Made by a program: the position numbers and the translations under genes. Positions 1 to 9,056 of a stretch of 33,872 nt of DNA are shown piece after piece. This DNA comes from Bacteroidota bacterium (GTDB lineage Bacteria > Bacteroidota > Bacteroidia > Cytophagales > Cyclobacteriaceae): positions 1-33,872 of the forward strand of contig JAJRQT010000034.1 of NCBI GenBank assembly GCA_024280115.1, read 5' to 3'. Position 1 is the first letter of the stretch, and each line of letters starts with the position of its first letter. The notes under the pieces were generated by a model. It ran no database searches. It saw nothing but the letters and a program-made list of their open reading frames with translations, and was not told the DNA's origin.

Positions 1-2
1 GA

Positions 3-980
3 AAATATGGAGGATTTTCTTTTGGCGGTCAACAGCCAGATGGTGTACGGGTACATAATCCTTTAAAAAAAGGGATTACATTTCCAAATGGGTCAAAGGC
101 AGCCCTGCTACTCACCTTCGATGTTGAGGGCAACTACGGAAACGGAACTGGAGACGTAGATTTAGAAATTGCGAATTACAACCGGATTTGCACAAGGCTC
201 GAGTCCAATGGTATTCGTGCAACTTTCAACATTGTTGGAAAAATGATCGAAGACTATGGCCCGGACTTTGTTCAACGTATGCTCGATTCCGGCTCCGAAA
301 TTGCACCGCATGGGTATGTCCACGATCTGAATAAAAGGCATGGCGGAGATAAGATCTATGCGGGACATTATGGCCCGGTTGAAAATGAGTCGCAGATCAG
401 TGATGGGATTCGGGTTTTGGAGAAATATTTTCCAGGTTCTGTAAGCGGATACCGGTTGCCTTATGGTCATTTTAATGAATATTCATATGATGCTTTCGAA
501 AAAGCAAAACTGAAATGGACCAGTAACCTGGGAATTGACGACTTTATCAACCCGGGCAATGGCTTTGGCACTCAACCCTTTCAAATCGGTCTTGGGAATA
601 AAAAGTATGACATTGTGGAAATTCCGCTCGACAGCCAGACCTACGACTGGGCCATTTGGATGGCAGACGAAAAAGCCAATAAACCATTTGTGGATGCTGT
701 ACAAGCTTATTGCCAAAGCAGGAACATACAATATGAACGTTCACCCGCAGGTGGTGTAAATATTTGGCATCAACGCATGTTGGAGGCCATCGAAAATCAA
801 AGTGTATTCACACTATTGTGCCATCCAACCAACCTCGCAGTTGTGAATACGAGTTGGGGAAATCCGCTTGAGCGATTTCTATTACCGGTGATAGATTTAC
901 TTGGCGAACTGAGCCGCACTAAAAAAGCATGGGTTTGTACCTGCGCGCAAATGGCAGAGTTTTACAGGCAAGTCAGCTAA
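3..980 (+). CDS. Polysaccharide deacetylase (NodB/CE4, PuuE/HpPgdA-like), 5' end outside window
   Basis: The open frame runs from the first bases of the window, well upstream of the ATG at 243, so the start lies outside. NodB-fold motifs are visible: TFDVEG at nt 114-131 (motif 1, usually TFDDG), HGYVHD at about 309-326 (metal-binding motif 2), GYRLPYG (the GFRxPY-like motif) and a late LLCHP motif. The HGYxH form matches the PuuE/HpPgdA-like branch of CE4 metal-dependent hydrolases, which remove N-acyl or formyl-type groups from amino sugars or ureide-like substrates. The second Asp of motif 1 is replaced by Val-Glu, as in that branch. At least 325 residues are present. Substrate and localisation cannot be told because the N-terminus is missing. 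No gene follows in the same direction, so it ends its transcription unit. Confidence 0.85.
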   Translation, partial: KYGGFSFGGQQPDGVRVHNPLKKGITFPNGSKAALLLTFDVEGNYGNGTGDVDLEIANYNRICTRLESNGIRATFNIVGKMIEDYGPDFVQRMLDSGSEIAPHGYVHDLNKRHGGDKIYAGHYGPVENESQISDGIRVLEKYFPGSVSGYRLPYGHFNEYSYDAFEKAKLKWTSNLGIDDFINPGNGFGTQPFQIGLGNKKYDIVEIPLDSQTYDWAIWMADEKANKPFVDAVQAYCQSRNIQYERSPAGGVNIWHQRMLEAIENQSVFTLLCHPTNLAVVNTSWGNPLERFLLPVIDLLGELSRTKKAWVCTCAQMAEFYRQVS

Positions 981-1020
981 GGAATTAGCCTCAATTAGAA
1001 ATGCAGAAGAAATTATATTT

Positions 1021-1101
1021 GGGCGCACGGACGGGCTGTCGCTACTCGCCTGCTCCGCACAAACCTATTCGGGCTCAAACAGACCGCTCCATCCCTGGCG
1101 C
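1021..1101. repeat. GC-rich intergenic element
   Basis: Between the convergent deacetylase and GH106 genes lies an 80-base block (GGGCGCACGGACGGGCTGTC at its left end, CCCTGGCGC at its right) much richer in GC than its flanks and with no open frame. It resembles the dispersed intergenic elements of Bacteroidota genomes, but only one copy is in this window, so repeat status is inference. The rest of 981-1221 shows nothing recognisable. Confidence 0.3.
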
Positions 1102-1221
1102 AATATCGACTTACAATCAAACAGCAGGTGTCAAACCACACTCATTATAAAACAGGTAATTCGAGATATCCGTTTTGCAAGCAATTGTCTTCATTCATTG
1201 TCGCTAAATTTTTCTTCATTT

Positions 1222-4056
1222 TCACCGAACCCATTGAACAGGTATGATATTCACCTTGCCGATCAACCCGGATTCTACCAAATCCCATGAGGAAGCATCG
1301 AAGGGTTTATAATCAATATTCACGTAATTGATATCATGGTATTTTTTCCAATCAACGCCTCGTTTGTCAAGATCTCGCACGCGATTGGCAGATAGATTGG
1401 CGACTTCTATTTCCAATTTGTTTGTGCCTTCTTTCAAATAATCGCCGATCGAGGCGCTAAATGGATGTGAGAAAAGCACAGGCAGTACATGGTTGTTGAT
1501 ACGGATTTCGGCGCTCTCTTTTACCTTTTCAAATGATAAGCGGTAATCATCCGCACTAATATCTTTCATATCAAATTCAATGCTATATCTTGCCGTGCCG
1601 GCAAATCTTTTTGTTTCCTTATCCGCATTTTCTGTCCATGATTTTAGTTTTTCAGTGGAAAATGAATCCGGCAATTCCGGACCGCCCTCGATAAATTCGA
1701 TATTCCATGTCCCCTTAACTTCCACAGGAACTCCTTTAGTTTTTATATAATGCCAGTTTTCCGGAGTACTAACTTTTTTATTAATTGTCCGGATGATCAA
1801 CGATTGTCCCTGCGCCAGCTGAAGAAGTATCGAATTATCTTCTTTCAATATTGCCTTTCCGCTTTTCCCCGAGAGCGGATCAGTAATGACAACCTCCACT
1901 GCATCAACACCCAAAGTCATGAAATCATTTACATCTTTTCCGCTGTACACATTGGATATAAAATAGGTATGTCCGTCCTCGGTTTTTCTCCTGATAAAAG
2001 GAATGCCAAAATTAGAGAATTCTTCTTTGCTGATATCCCAATCGGAAAGTGTCGTTTTGAGAAGAGACTGATCGTTAAATGCCATGATTTTTATGTTGGG
2101 AGTATCAGCGGACTTTATGGTTGAATTTATCGTTTCCAATTGTGATTGCCGGTTTGGTAGATCGAAATAACCCGGAACTGATTGGGGCAGGTCATCGAGA
2201 AATATCACCCTTTCGCCGGCATCTGCCAATATATTGATGGCTTGCATAGTTTCTACAGGGATAAACTCACATTTGGGAATGATCAAGGTCTTATACGTAT
2301 TTCCATGGGAATTAAAGCTGTTTTTGTCGATGGTATAGTCCAGCAATTGCTTGTCAGAAACATAGTCGAAGGCATATCCTAAACTATCTAATTCTACTGC
2401 GGTCTTATAAAAAGGAGTAGGCTTGAGCCAGTCCTCAATGTTGTGGACCGACAATTTGTACAAAATATCCATGGAATATCTTTTCCTTTTTTCAGTGGGA
2501 TTAATTGGTGGTGTATGCCAAACATCTTGCATGGGAAAGTAAAGTAAAATGTCGTTGTCCGGATCACCTTCGCGCAAGGCAGTCTGGCAGCGTTCTACAT
2601 ATTTGTTCAAGGCCGGGAAGTGTCTGCTAAAACTGTTCGATGGAGCGAAATTGGTGGAGGCATAAAATAGCCATCCAGGCCATTCTGCTTCCTGCGGCGA
2701 ATAGGCAATGCCATGATAAAATATGTGATTGACCCCTGCGAGGAGCAACTGATCCATCTCGGGTTTTACATGGGCAAGCGACACGCGAAAATGCTCGCGC
2801 AACCAGGTTGCAGACTCGCTGGACACAAGTGGTTTTCCCATAACGTGAGCTGCGGAAGAAGCAAATTTCGTTACGAACCGGTTGGGCTCAAATTCATTGA
2901 CCAACGCTTCATCACGAGTGAAACCGGGGATTTTAAATTCTGTTGCGCCAAATGCTTCAGTCTCCGGGATATCTGCCTGTGCGTAAATATCCAGCCAGTT
3001 GCACGGCGACCCATGCCCCTGGTCCCTGAAAAGCAATCCGTTGGCATCAGCCCATCGTCGTGTAGCAGCCACAAATTCTTCATGGAGTTCTGCCATGGTT
3101 TGTCTATAATCTGCGATCACCCTAATGGAAAGTTCCCCACCTTCGCCAGTGAGTTCGGGCATGAATAGCCTTAAGTCATATCCTCTTTTTTTCAAAAATG
3201 TATCAAAAAGTCCATGTGTCCAGTCGGCACCATATTCATAAGAATCGTGGTATATCGACCGCACGTATTTTTTGAGCGATCCCTGAAAAACCGTGTCAAA
3301 TCCATGTGTATAGGCGTCAAGTGCGGTGGGAGAGAAGGGGTCGAGCATAAAGCCCTCACCCCCGGGCGCAGGGCGCTTTACATTGTATGTCGGTCCGTGC
3401 ATGCGGTGTATGTAGAGCGTATGTTTGCCTTGTGGCGCTTCCCAGCTAAGCCGTTGAGTGGCATCAACTTTATCAGAAATATCTATTCGCGACCCATCGG
3501 CTAGTACAGCCATCACGCTTTGTACTTTCGAATAGTCGTATTTGCTTTCAACTGCCAGGTTCAATTGTACGTGTCCACCTTCAATGTTCAGTTTCTCAAT
3601 AAATCCATACATCAAACCCGTATTTTCATCCGAACCCGGGCCACCAAAGCACCAGCCTGTACCCAGGGTCATGTCGAGGCCTAAGCCTAATTTTTTGCAT
3701 TGCTCACCGGTATAGGCCAGCATCTCGACCCATTCCGGCGACAGGTAATCTATGAATTTATCTTCTTCACCTTTCACTCCATAGATGGGCACGATGTGCA
3801 ACCCGCCAATTCCTGCTTCTTTATATTTTTTGAGACTATAGTCAATATTCTTCTTGTCAACAGCGCTACCCATCCACCACCAATACGACCAGGGTTTGGC
3901 GTTTGTCACTTGCTCGATTTGATTTCGTTTAATATTGATGGCTGAATGTTCATCCGGAGTTTTAGTTTTAGAATCATGATCTCCACATGATACTATTGCT
4001 AAAGCTATAAGTAGTAAAATAAAAAACTGTAGTTGGTTAGAATTTGACATTGACAT
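1222..4056 (-). CDS. GH106-like glycoside hydrolase lipoprotein (alpha-L-rhamnosidase-type)
   Basis: 944 residues. The N-terminus is a lipoprotein signal (hydrophobic residues 11-23, lipobox AIVSC with Cys24), so the enzyme is probably tethered to a membrane on the periplasmic or surface side. The mature protein starts with PWSYWWWMGSAV (about residues 55-66) followed by AGIGGLHIVPIYG, the typical opening of the GH106 TIM-barrel catalytic module. The last 150 residues (about 795-910) look like a galactose-binding-type beta-sandwich (SAEIRINNHV, TNKLEIEVANLSANR). GH106 enzymes cleave alpha-L-rhamnosyl links in pectic and other glycans. I did not assign the catalytic glutamates. MSMSN offers two starts two codons apart; the longer is used. 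It is transcribed alone and converges on the deacetylase. Other retaining or inverting specificities within this related group are possible. Confidence 0.8.
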   Translation of the reverse strand: MSMSNSNQLQFFILLLIALAIVSCGDHDSKTKTPDEHSAINIKRNQIEQVTNAKPWSYWWWMGSAVDKKNIDYSLKKYKEAGIGGLHIVPIYGVKGEEDKFIDYLSPEWVEMLAYTGEQCKKLGLGLDMTLGTGWCFGGPGSDENTGLMYGFIEKLNIEGGHVQLNLAVESKYDYSKVQSVMAVLADGSRIDISDKVDATQRLSWEAPQGKHTLYIHRMHGPTYNVKRPAPGGEGFMLDPFSPTALDAYTHGFDTVFQGSLKKYVRSIYHDSYEYGADWTHGLFDTFLKKRGYDLRLFMPELTGEGGELSIRVIADYRQTMAELHEEFVAATRRWADANGLLFRDQGHGSPCNWLDIYAQADIPETEAFGATEFKIPGFTRDEALVNEFEPNRFVTKFASSAAHVMGKPLVSSESATWLREHFRVSLAHVKPEMDQLLLAGVNHIFYHGIAYSPQEAEWPGWLFYASTNFAPSNSFSRHFPALNKYVERCQTALREGDPDNDILLYFPMQDVWHTPPINPTEKRKRYSMDILYKLSVHNIEDWLKPTPFYKTAVELDSLGYAFDYVSDKQLLDYTIDKNSFNSHGNTYKTLIIPKCEFIPVETMQAINILADAGERVIFLDDLPQSVPGYFDLPNRQSQLETINSTIKSADTPNIKIMAFNDQSLLKTTLSDWDISKEEFSNFGIPFIRRKTEDGHTYFISNVYSGKDVNDFMTLGVDAVEVVITDPLSGKSGKAILKEDNSILLQLAQGQSLIIRTINKKVSTPENWHYIKTKGVPVEVKGTWNIEFIEGGPELPDSFSTEKLKSWTENADKETKRFAGTARYSIEFDMKDISADDYRLSFEKVKESAEIRINNHVLPVLFSHPFSASIGDYLKEGTNKLEIEVANLSANRVRDLDKRGVDWKKYHDINYVNIDYKPFDASSWDLVESGLIGKVNIIPVQWVR

Positions 4057-4243
4057 TATTTTTAAAGGGTTAATTACTTGTAGGTAGTACCTTAAAGGTA
4101 GGCAGGCTGGTTATCATCAACAAGAACTGAGTTTATTTTAATCTAAATTCGGTTTTTTATTTTGTTGGTCACAAGATAACAAAGGGGAAGTCAATAATTC
4201 ATCAAATGAGAATGAACATTCTGATTGGGAAATGTTAGAAAAA

Positions 4244-4780
4244 TTAATATTTCCCACTCTTTAAAAATATTTGAAAGCCAAAATTAATGTAGAGAATTCT
4301 ATTATATCCTATAAATCCTTCTATTGCCACATTATTGTTCAAAAAATGAGAAACTCCAGCAGCGGCATTCCATGCGAATTTCCAAGATGAGGAGTGATAA
4401 TTTTCATCATTTCCTCTATTATATGTAAACTTTCTATAATTATATCCGGCTGAAGCTAGTAAGAACGGTTGAGTTTTTCCTGATCCGAAATAATATCTGC
4501 CAAAGGGATTAATCCCTGTTACCAAGGATGTCCTGTTCTCTGAAAAGTAGCCAGAGAAATTTAAAGAAAGACCTACGCTCAAGTGATCAGAAAACAAATA
4601 TCCGCCATTTGGAGTAATATTAAAAGAGGTTTGATCTTCATAATGATTGAACCCAAGGGTGCCTCCGGCCATCCAAAGACCTTTTGAGGATTGAGCTGAA
4701 GCCACCGAGAAAGACAAAAGAAAAAAAACGGTACAGATTATTCTGAATAATCCAATCACAAAATAATTATTCTTTCGCAT
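4244..4780 (-). CDS. Outer-membrane beta-barrel protein (OmpX-like), paralogue of upstream gene
   Basis: 178 residues with a signal peptide (hydrophobic 8-26, cleavage near SVASAQ-SS). Alternating amphipathic strands and a C-terminal strand ending NFGFQIFLKSGKY fit a small eight-stranded barrel. It shares blocks with the gene just upstream: SSKGLWMAGG against VSKGKWMLGG, RYYFGSGKTQPF against RYYFGKSKTQPF, and the closing NFGFQIFL. The two genes overlap by 14 bases, so translation is likely coupled and the pair arose by tandem duplication. No function beyond an envelope barrel can be read. It ends 187 bases before the GH106 start, a gap that holds nothing recognisable. Confidence 0.8.
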   Translation of the reverse strand: MRKNNYFVIGLFRIICTVFFLLSFSVASAQSSKGLWMAGGTLGFNHYEDQTSFNITPNGGYLFSDHLSVGLSLNFSGYFSENRTSLVTGINPFGRYYFGSGKTQPFLLASAGYNYRKFTYNRGNDENYHSSSWKFAWNAAAGVSHFLNNNVAIEGFIGYNRILYINFGFQIFLKSGKY

Positions 4781-5300
4781 GGTTCTTTTTGTTTAAGAAA
4801 ATCTGAAAACCAAAATTGACAAAAGTTCCCCTGAATTTTGTGATGGGAGAATTGCTGTATCCTGCCATTACTTCAAGTGCAATATTTCTATTTATTAAAT
4901 GAGATAAGCCTAGTGCCCCGCCTCCATAGTAAGAAAATTCTGAACGATCCTCAAAATCGTCATTATCATAAAATATCGAAAAGTATCCGATACCAAAACC
5001 GGCCATAATGAAGGGTTGAGTTTTTGATTTGCCAAAATAATACCTTGCAGTAGGTATCATATAATAACTAAAAGCATATCCATGCTCACTATTGGTATAT
5101 TCAATATTTACCATTGCTCCAGCAGCAAAATTATCCGATACCATATACCCTGCCGTAGGACTGATGTATATATTTATATATCTATCGGGATTAATAAATC
5201 CATATCCACCAAGCATCCATTTACCTTTCGATACCTGTGCTTGAATAAAAGCTGTTGAAAAACCCGTGGTGAGTAATAATATGAGGAGTAGTTTTTTCAT
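4767..5300 (-). CDS. Outer-membrane beta-barrel protein (OmpX-like), first of a tandem pair
   Basis: 177 residues with a clear signal peptide (MKKLLLILLLTTGFSTAFIQ, cleavage after AQ). The mature part contains glycine and aromatic-rich strands (GGYGFINPD, RYYFGKSKTQPFIMAGFGIG, GLSHLINRNIALEV) and ends in a barrel-type strand NFGFQIFLNKKNHAKE. It is the first gene of a two-gene unit: its last 14 bases overlap the start of the paralogue. Family knowledge says such small barrels act as adhesion, stress or unknown envelope proteins; nothing here decides which. The 114 bases upstream, before the ROK stop, could hold its promoter. Confidence 0.82.
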   Translation of the reverse strand: MKKLLLILLLTTGFSTAFIQAQVSKGKWMLGGYGFINPDRYINIYISPTAGYMVSDNFAAGAMVNIEYTNSEHGYAFSYYMIPTARYYFGKSKTQPFIMAGFGIGYFSIFYDNDDFEDRSEFSYYGGGALGLSHLINRNIALEVMAGYSNSPITKFRGTFVNFGFQIFLNKKNHAKE

Positions 5301-5414
5301 AGCATAAAAAGTGTCTCTTGAAAAGACTCAAAAATCATACCATCTATTAATACTATAAAGCATATCTTATTATAGAGATTTAGCTTCAATAGTTAAGTGA
5401 AATTATACGCAATT

Positions 5415-6383
5415 CTAATTTTTCTCTCCTTTTAGCGCCACACTCAGCGCTGCGTAATCACCTATCTTCTCGCCTAGAGCTGCGGGAACTATTTTGCACA
5501 CAGAAGCAGCGCCGGGAATTACTTCTTTTTCAATGATTCTTCGTGCCGGTTCGAACAACAGATCTCCCAGTCTTACACCCATACTGCCAATTACAATAAG
5601 TTCAGGATTAAGTAGGTCAATCAAAAGGGATAAGCCTTTCCCCAAATAAACTCCACTTTTTTCCACTACTTCCAAAGCAAGTGCATCTCCGTTTTTTGCC
5701 CATTCTACTACATCTCGTCCGGTTACTTCTCCAACGGCTTTATACTTTTTTATCATTTCTTCCTTGCCGATTTCTTCCGCGAGGCATCGAAGTTCGAAAG
5801 ACATCATTTGCGCCAGGCCAGTACCACTGCAAAATCCTTCGAATGACCCGCGTTTGTGATAGCCAATCGGGCCATCTTCGGCGAGGCGAAGATGGCCTGC
5901 CTCCCCACCGTAGTCATTGGTTCCGCTATACAGCCTTCCATCTAAAATCAGTCCCGCACCGAGACCTGTGCCAAAGGTGAGGAAAATAACATTATTGTAT
6001 CCTTTTCCTGCTCCGAATTTCCATTCGGCGAGGGCCCCGGCATTGGCGTCATTTTCAAGGTATGCCGGTATTTTAAATTCATTTTGGAAAATATCCGTGA
6101 TTGGAACATTGTCCCAGCCGGGCAGATTTGGAGGGGAGAGTATCAGTCCTGAGCGGCTGTTGAGCGGGCCCCCGCAACTGATGCCAATCGATTCAATTTT
6201 TTTTAATTTTATAAACTGTGCGGTATGTTCCTTCATGTGCACAACGGTGTCTTTCCATGCGTCTTTCCCTACGTCCGTCACAAACTGTATTCTGTCTAAT
6301 ACTTCTCCTTGACTACCTATTAAAAGGACAGCGGTTTTAGTGCCGCCTATATCAATGCCAACATAATATTTCTTTATGCCCAT
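5415..6383 (-). CDS. ROK-family sugar kinase-like protein lacking the canonical zinc cysteines
   Basis: 322 residues, normal for ROK. The phosphate-binding motif DIGGTKT is at 11-17, the catalytic-type END at 110-112 with Asp112 as likely base, GTGLG at 138-142, and GGEAGH at 159-164 with His164 as zinc-ligand candidate. After that, ROK proteins normally carry CxCGxxGCxE; here the stretch reads GYHKRGSFEGFCSG (174-187), so the three zinc cysteines appear to be Ile173, Tyr175 and Ser180. Glu182 is kept. No helix-turn-helix precedes the domain, so it is a cytoplasmic kinase-like protein and not a NagC-type repressor. Glucose, fructose, mannose or an N-acetylhexosamine are possible substrates. 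It is transcribed alone or with the barrels downstream, 114 bases away. Confidence 0.85.
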   Translation of the reverse strand: MGIKKYYVGIDIGGTKTAVLLIGSQGEVLDRIQFVTDVGKDAWKDTVVHMKEHTAQFIKLKKIESIGISCGGPLNSRSGLILSPPNLPGWDNVPITDIFQNEFKIPAYLENDANAGALAEWKFGAGKGYNNVIFLTFGTGLGAGLILDGRLYSGTNDYGGEAGHLRLAEDGPIGYHKRGSFEGFCSGTGLAQMMSFELRCLAEEIGKEEMIKKYKAVGEVTGRDVVEWAKNGDALALEVVEKSGVYLGKGLSLLIDLLNPELIVIGSMGVRLGDLLFEPARRIIEKEVIPGAASVCKIVPAALGEKIGDYAALSVALKGEKN

Positions 6384-6886
6384 AATTCTTTAAACTTTAT
6401 TATTTCTGTATTTTCTTCAAATTAGTGACTGGGGCTGTCTTTTTCAATAATGCTGTGAAATATTATTTAGGATCAATCGGTATATCTGGGGGAAAGATAA
6501 TTTACCGTTTTTACATTAAGTTCGCTTCGCCCTTTTTCTTTGCTTGCCTGCCTACCGCAGACAAGCGTAACGCAGAAATCGAACATAATGGAAAGACTCT
6601 AATTAAAGATTTATAGAAGGCTAAGCGTTGCGTTGGCAAACAGAATAAATAGCGAATTTTTAGAGGTAAATGACTAATTTTGACTTTTTAAAATTTGAAT
6701 TAGAGAACGATTTTTATAGATGTTTACAAAGAATTAAAACCGTACCCCAATCTAACTCATTTTTAACTTTTTAGAATTAGTTTTTCTGTATAATATTCCC
6801 TCATGGATATGTATATTAAATGCTTGCTCAAAATATTTTTTGTATATCATGTGAGTCAATGAAACTCACAATTTTAATGACCCTGT
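6384..6886. other. Intergenic region with repeat-like motifs between divergent genes
   Basis: This 503-base stretch separates the divergent ROK and NagX-like genes. I see no credible coding frame. It contains GCCTGCCTACC at 6546-6556 and AGCGTAACGCA at 6564-6574; both words recur together in the 15.1 kb intergenic repeat region. A partial inverted copy (AAGCGTTGCGTT) follows near 6623. The remainder is AT-rich and should include promoters for both genes. Confidence 0.4.
6851..6869. promoter_or_regulatory. Inverted repeat 5' of the NagX-like gene
   Basis: GTGAGT and ACTCAC are perfect inverted arms separated by CAATGAA, ending 17 bases before the ATG at 6887. It could be an operator or a small 5'-UTR hairpin. 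Only one copy is seen, so its function is a guess. Confidence 0.25.
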
Positions 6887-7968
6887 ATGATTGAGTTTAA
6901 AAGATTAACTTCCCTTGATGTTTTTAGAGGAATCATTATCGCTGCCATGATTCTTGTAAATTTTCCAGGTTCCTGGGATGCGATGTATGCGCCATTGAAG
7001 CATTCAATTTGGGAAGGACTTACCCCAACCGATTATATATTTCCCTTTTTCATTTTTATTGTCGGTGTATCCGTCACCCTGTCCTTCTCAAAACAAATTG
7101 AGATGGGTAGAACTAAAATACAAATAGCCTTAAAAACACTGTGGCGAACAGTAAAGATATTTTCATTGGGAATGGCTATACGATTTTTACCTACACTCGA
7201 TTTTAGCAGGATAGAACTTCCCGGAGTATTACAGCGTATTGCAATTGTATTTCTGGCTTGCGCCTTGCTTTTTTTATATTCGAACTGGAAAACTCAACTA
7301 TATATTGGGATGGGAATTTTAATTGTTTATTGGTTGTCGATGATACGAATTTCCATTCCTGAATTTGGTGAAGGTGTATTGGAACCGGGTAAAAATCTTG
7401 CTGACTGGATTGATGGAGTAGTAATACCAGCTTTTCTACTGAATAAAAAAGGATTTGATTCAGAGGGATTTTATAGCACATTTCCTGCTATTGTATCTGG
7501 GATATCCGGTTTGTATGCGGGTAGAATAGTGTTAAAGAACAATAATAAAGAACAAATTATTATAAATCTGTTTGTCGCTGGCGTATTGTTGGTCCTGGCA
7601 GGATATATCTGGGGATGGTATTTCCCAATAATTAAGAAAATCTGGACAAGTTCATACGTGCTTGTCACATCGGGGTGGGCATACATAATCTTTGCATTAC
7701 TGATCTGGTTGATTGATATACAAGGAATTAAAAAGGCACAAAACCCTGGATTATTTTTGGAAGCAACGCAATAGCCATTTATGTTTTGGCTGACATTTTT
7801 GAAACCATATTTATTAAATCGGGCCTTCGCAATAACATGTTTATTGGATTGCAAGATGTTGGGTTTAATGCAAAAAGTGCTTCTTTAATTTGGGCTTTAT
7901 TTTCAGTTTTTATGTGTTATATATCTGCGTATGTGATGTATAAAAAGAAGATATTTATAAAGCTTTAA
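6887..7968 (+). pseudogene. NagX/HGSNAT-like membrane acyltransferase (COG4299), frameshifted
   Basis: The first frame (6887-7774, 295 residues) opens with RLTSLDVFRGIIIAAMILVN and LTPTDYIFPFFIFIVGVSVT, the signature of the DUF5009/NagX/heparan-alpha-glucosaminide acetyltransferase family, a polytopic inner-membrane protein of about ten helices thought to move acetyl groups to amino sugars. It stops at 7774, yet the adjacent frame carries the missing last helices: KPWIIFGSNAIAIYVLADIF continues to a stop at 7968. One extra A in the AAAA run at about 7740-7743 (CACAAAACCC) would join both into one protein of about 360 residues, the normal family length. So this is either a one-base sequencing or assembly error or a recent inactivating mutation; the intact remainder argues for either as a fresh event. 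It is transcribed alone. Confidence 0.8.
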
Positions 7969-8177
7969 CCAGGTTAAGGAAACTAAAAATTGCATTCTGT
8001 TGACAAGAGTGCAAAAAACTCCTTATTCCTATTTTATAAATTGAATTATCTGTCAAAGCATAAATTTGAAGATATTTTTTGAATTCTTTTAACAGGAGCC
8101 TTCTCTATACTATTCAATTAATTTGGATATAAAAAACCCGGGGATGGATTTATGCTTTGACTCTAGTCCCGGACAAT

Positions 8178-9050
8178 TTAAATCAGCTTCGATACCCAGG
8201 GCACCCATTCTGGCCTTATTAGAGTATATCCGAAGATTACGTGATGCAGCGCCCAGGGTTTTCGTTTAGCTTTATCTGAAGGAATAGGTGAATCCAGGGC
8301 CATTGCGTATTCCATATAAATAGGTGGATCATCTTTACTGAGATGAGTTATCGGTGATAATTCTTTTATAATATTTTGCATTTCTTCGCTATTCAATTCT
8401 TCAAAACTATTCACAGGGAATATTCTTAAAAACGCCGGATTTTTATGGATAAATCCGCCCGGAATCGATATTTCCATCCATCGGCGATCGAAGGTGATTT
8501 GACCTCCCATGGTTGCGACACATTTCAATCTGGTCGATTCATGATCATCTTCATTGTCGCTGTCTGAGTCCGCCATATTCTCATGAAAAGATAACCACAT
8601 ACTCAACATGGCACCCGCAGAACCTCCATACGCGCCTATTTTAGTATTATCGATATTCCATTCCTCAGATTTTGATCTAAGAAATTGCAATGCACTTTTT
8701 ACATCATAGAATGCTGCTGGTAGTGGATAATCCGGAGCAAGTCGGTAATTAATTGCGGCCACTGATATCCCGGAATTCAATAATTCATTGAGGTGAGTTC
8801 CCTGCAATTTTTCCTTACTTAATGCTTGAAACCCACCACCATGAATAAAAATTACCAGAGGAGTAGTGGTTTCTGATTCTGCTTTCCAGAAATCGAGAAC
8901 ATTCATTTCATGGTTCCCGTACGATATTTCTTTAAATGTAGGTTCCGGTTTTTGATTATTCGCGCCATATACATTAACATTTGCGTACGGGAAAACGAAC
9001 ATTATTACTGCGAGTACTATAATATAAAATCTCATGCTAATATTTTTCAA
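8178..9050 (-). CDS. Exported alpha/beta-hydrolase esterase (HSL/carboxylesterase type)
   Basis: 290 residues. An N-terminal signal peptide (hydrophobic 8-25) indicates export. The oxyanion-hole motif HGGGF is at 70-74 and the nucleophile elbow GGSAG at 142-146 with Ser144; NYRLAPDYPLPAA (101-113) is typical of hormone-sensitive-lipase-like esterases. Near the C-terminus DDPPIYMEY (about 240-248) gives an Asp candidate and the HH at 269-270 the catalytic His candidate. Such enzymes remove acetyl, methyl or other acyl groups; next to a glycosidase, a deacetylating role on a glycan is plausible inference. It starts 6 bases after the stop of the propeller glycosidase upstream, so the two form an operon with this gene second. 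Confidence 0.85.
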   Translation of the reverse strand: MKNISMRFYIIVLAVIMFVFPYANVNVYGANNQKPEPTFKEISYGNHEMNVLDFWKAESETTTPLVIFIHGGGFQALSKEKLQGTHLNELLNSGISVAAINYRLAPDYPLPAAFYDVKSALQFLRSKSEEWNIDNTKIGAYGGSAGAMLSMWLSFHENMADSDSDNEDDHESTRLKCVATMGGQITFDRRWMEISIPGGFIHKNPAFLRIFPVNSFEELNSEEMQNIIKELSPITHLSKDDPPIYMEYAMALDSPIPSDKAKRKPWALHHVIFGYTLIRPEWVPWVSKLI

Positions 9051-9056
9051 TTCAAA

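Noticed and set aside
2713..3168. 151-residue plus-strand ORF inside the GH106 gene
   Set aside because: It is a shadow of a well-supported 944-residue glycosidase on the other strand.
6425..6616. 63-residue plus-strand ORF in the ROK/NagX gap
   Set aside because: It runs across the GCCTGCCTACC and AGCGTAACGCA repeat words and shows no protein-like pattern; it is most likely non-coding.
8134..8175. Possible terminator CCCGGGG...TCCCGG between NagX-like and esterase genes
   Set aside because: Arms are only about five bases with a loop near 27 bases and no T-run, so support is too weak.
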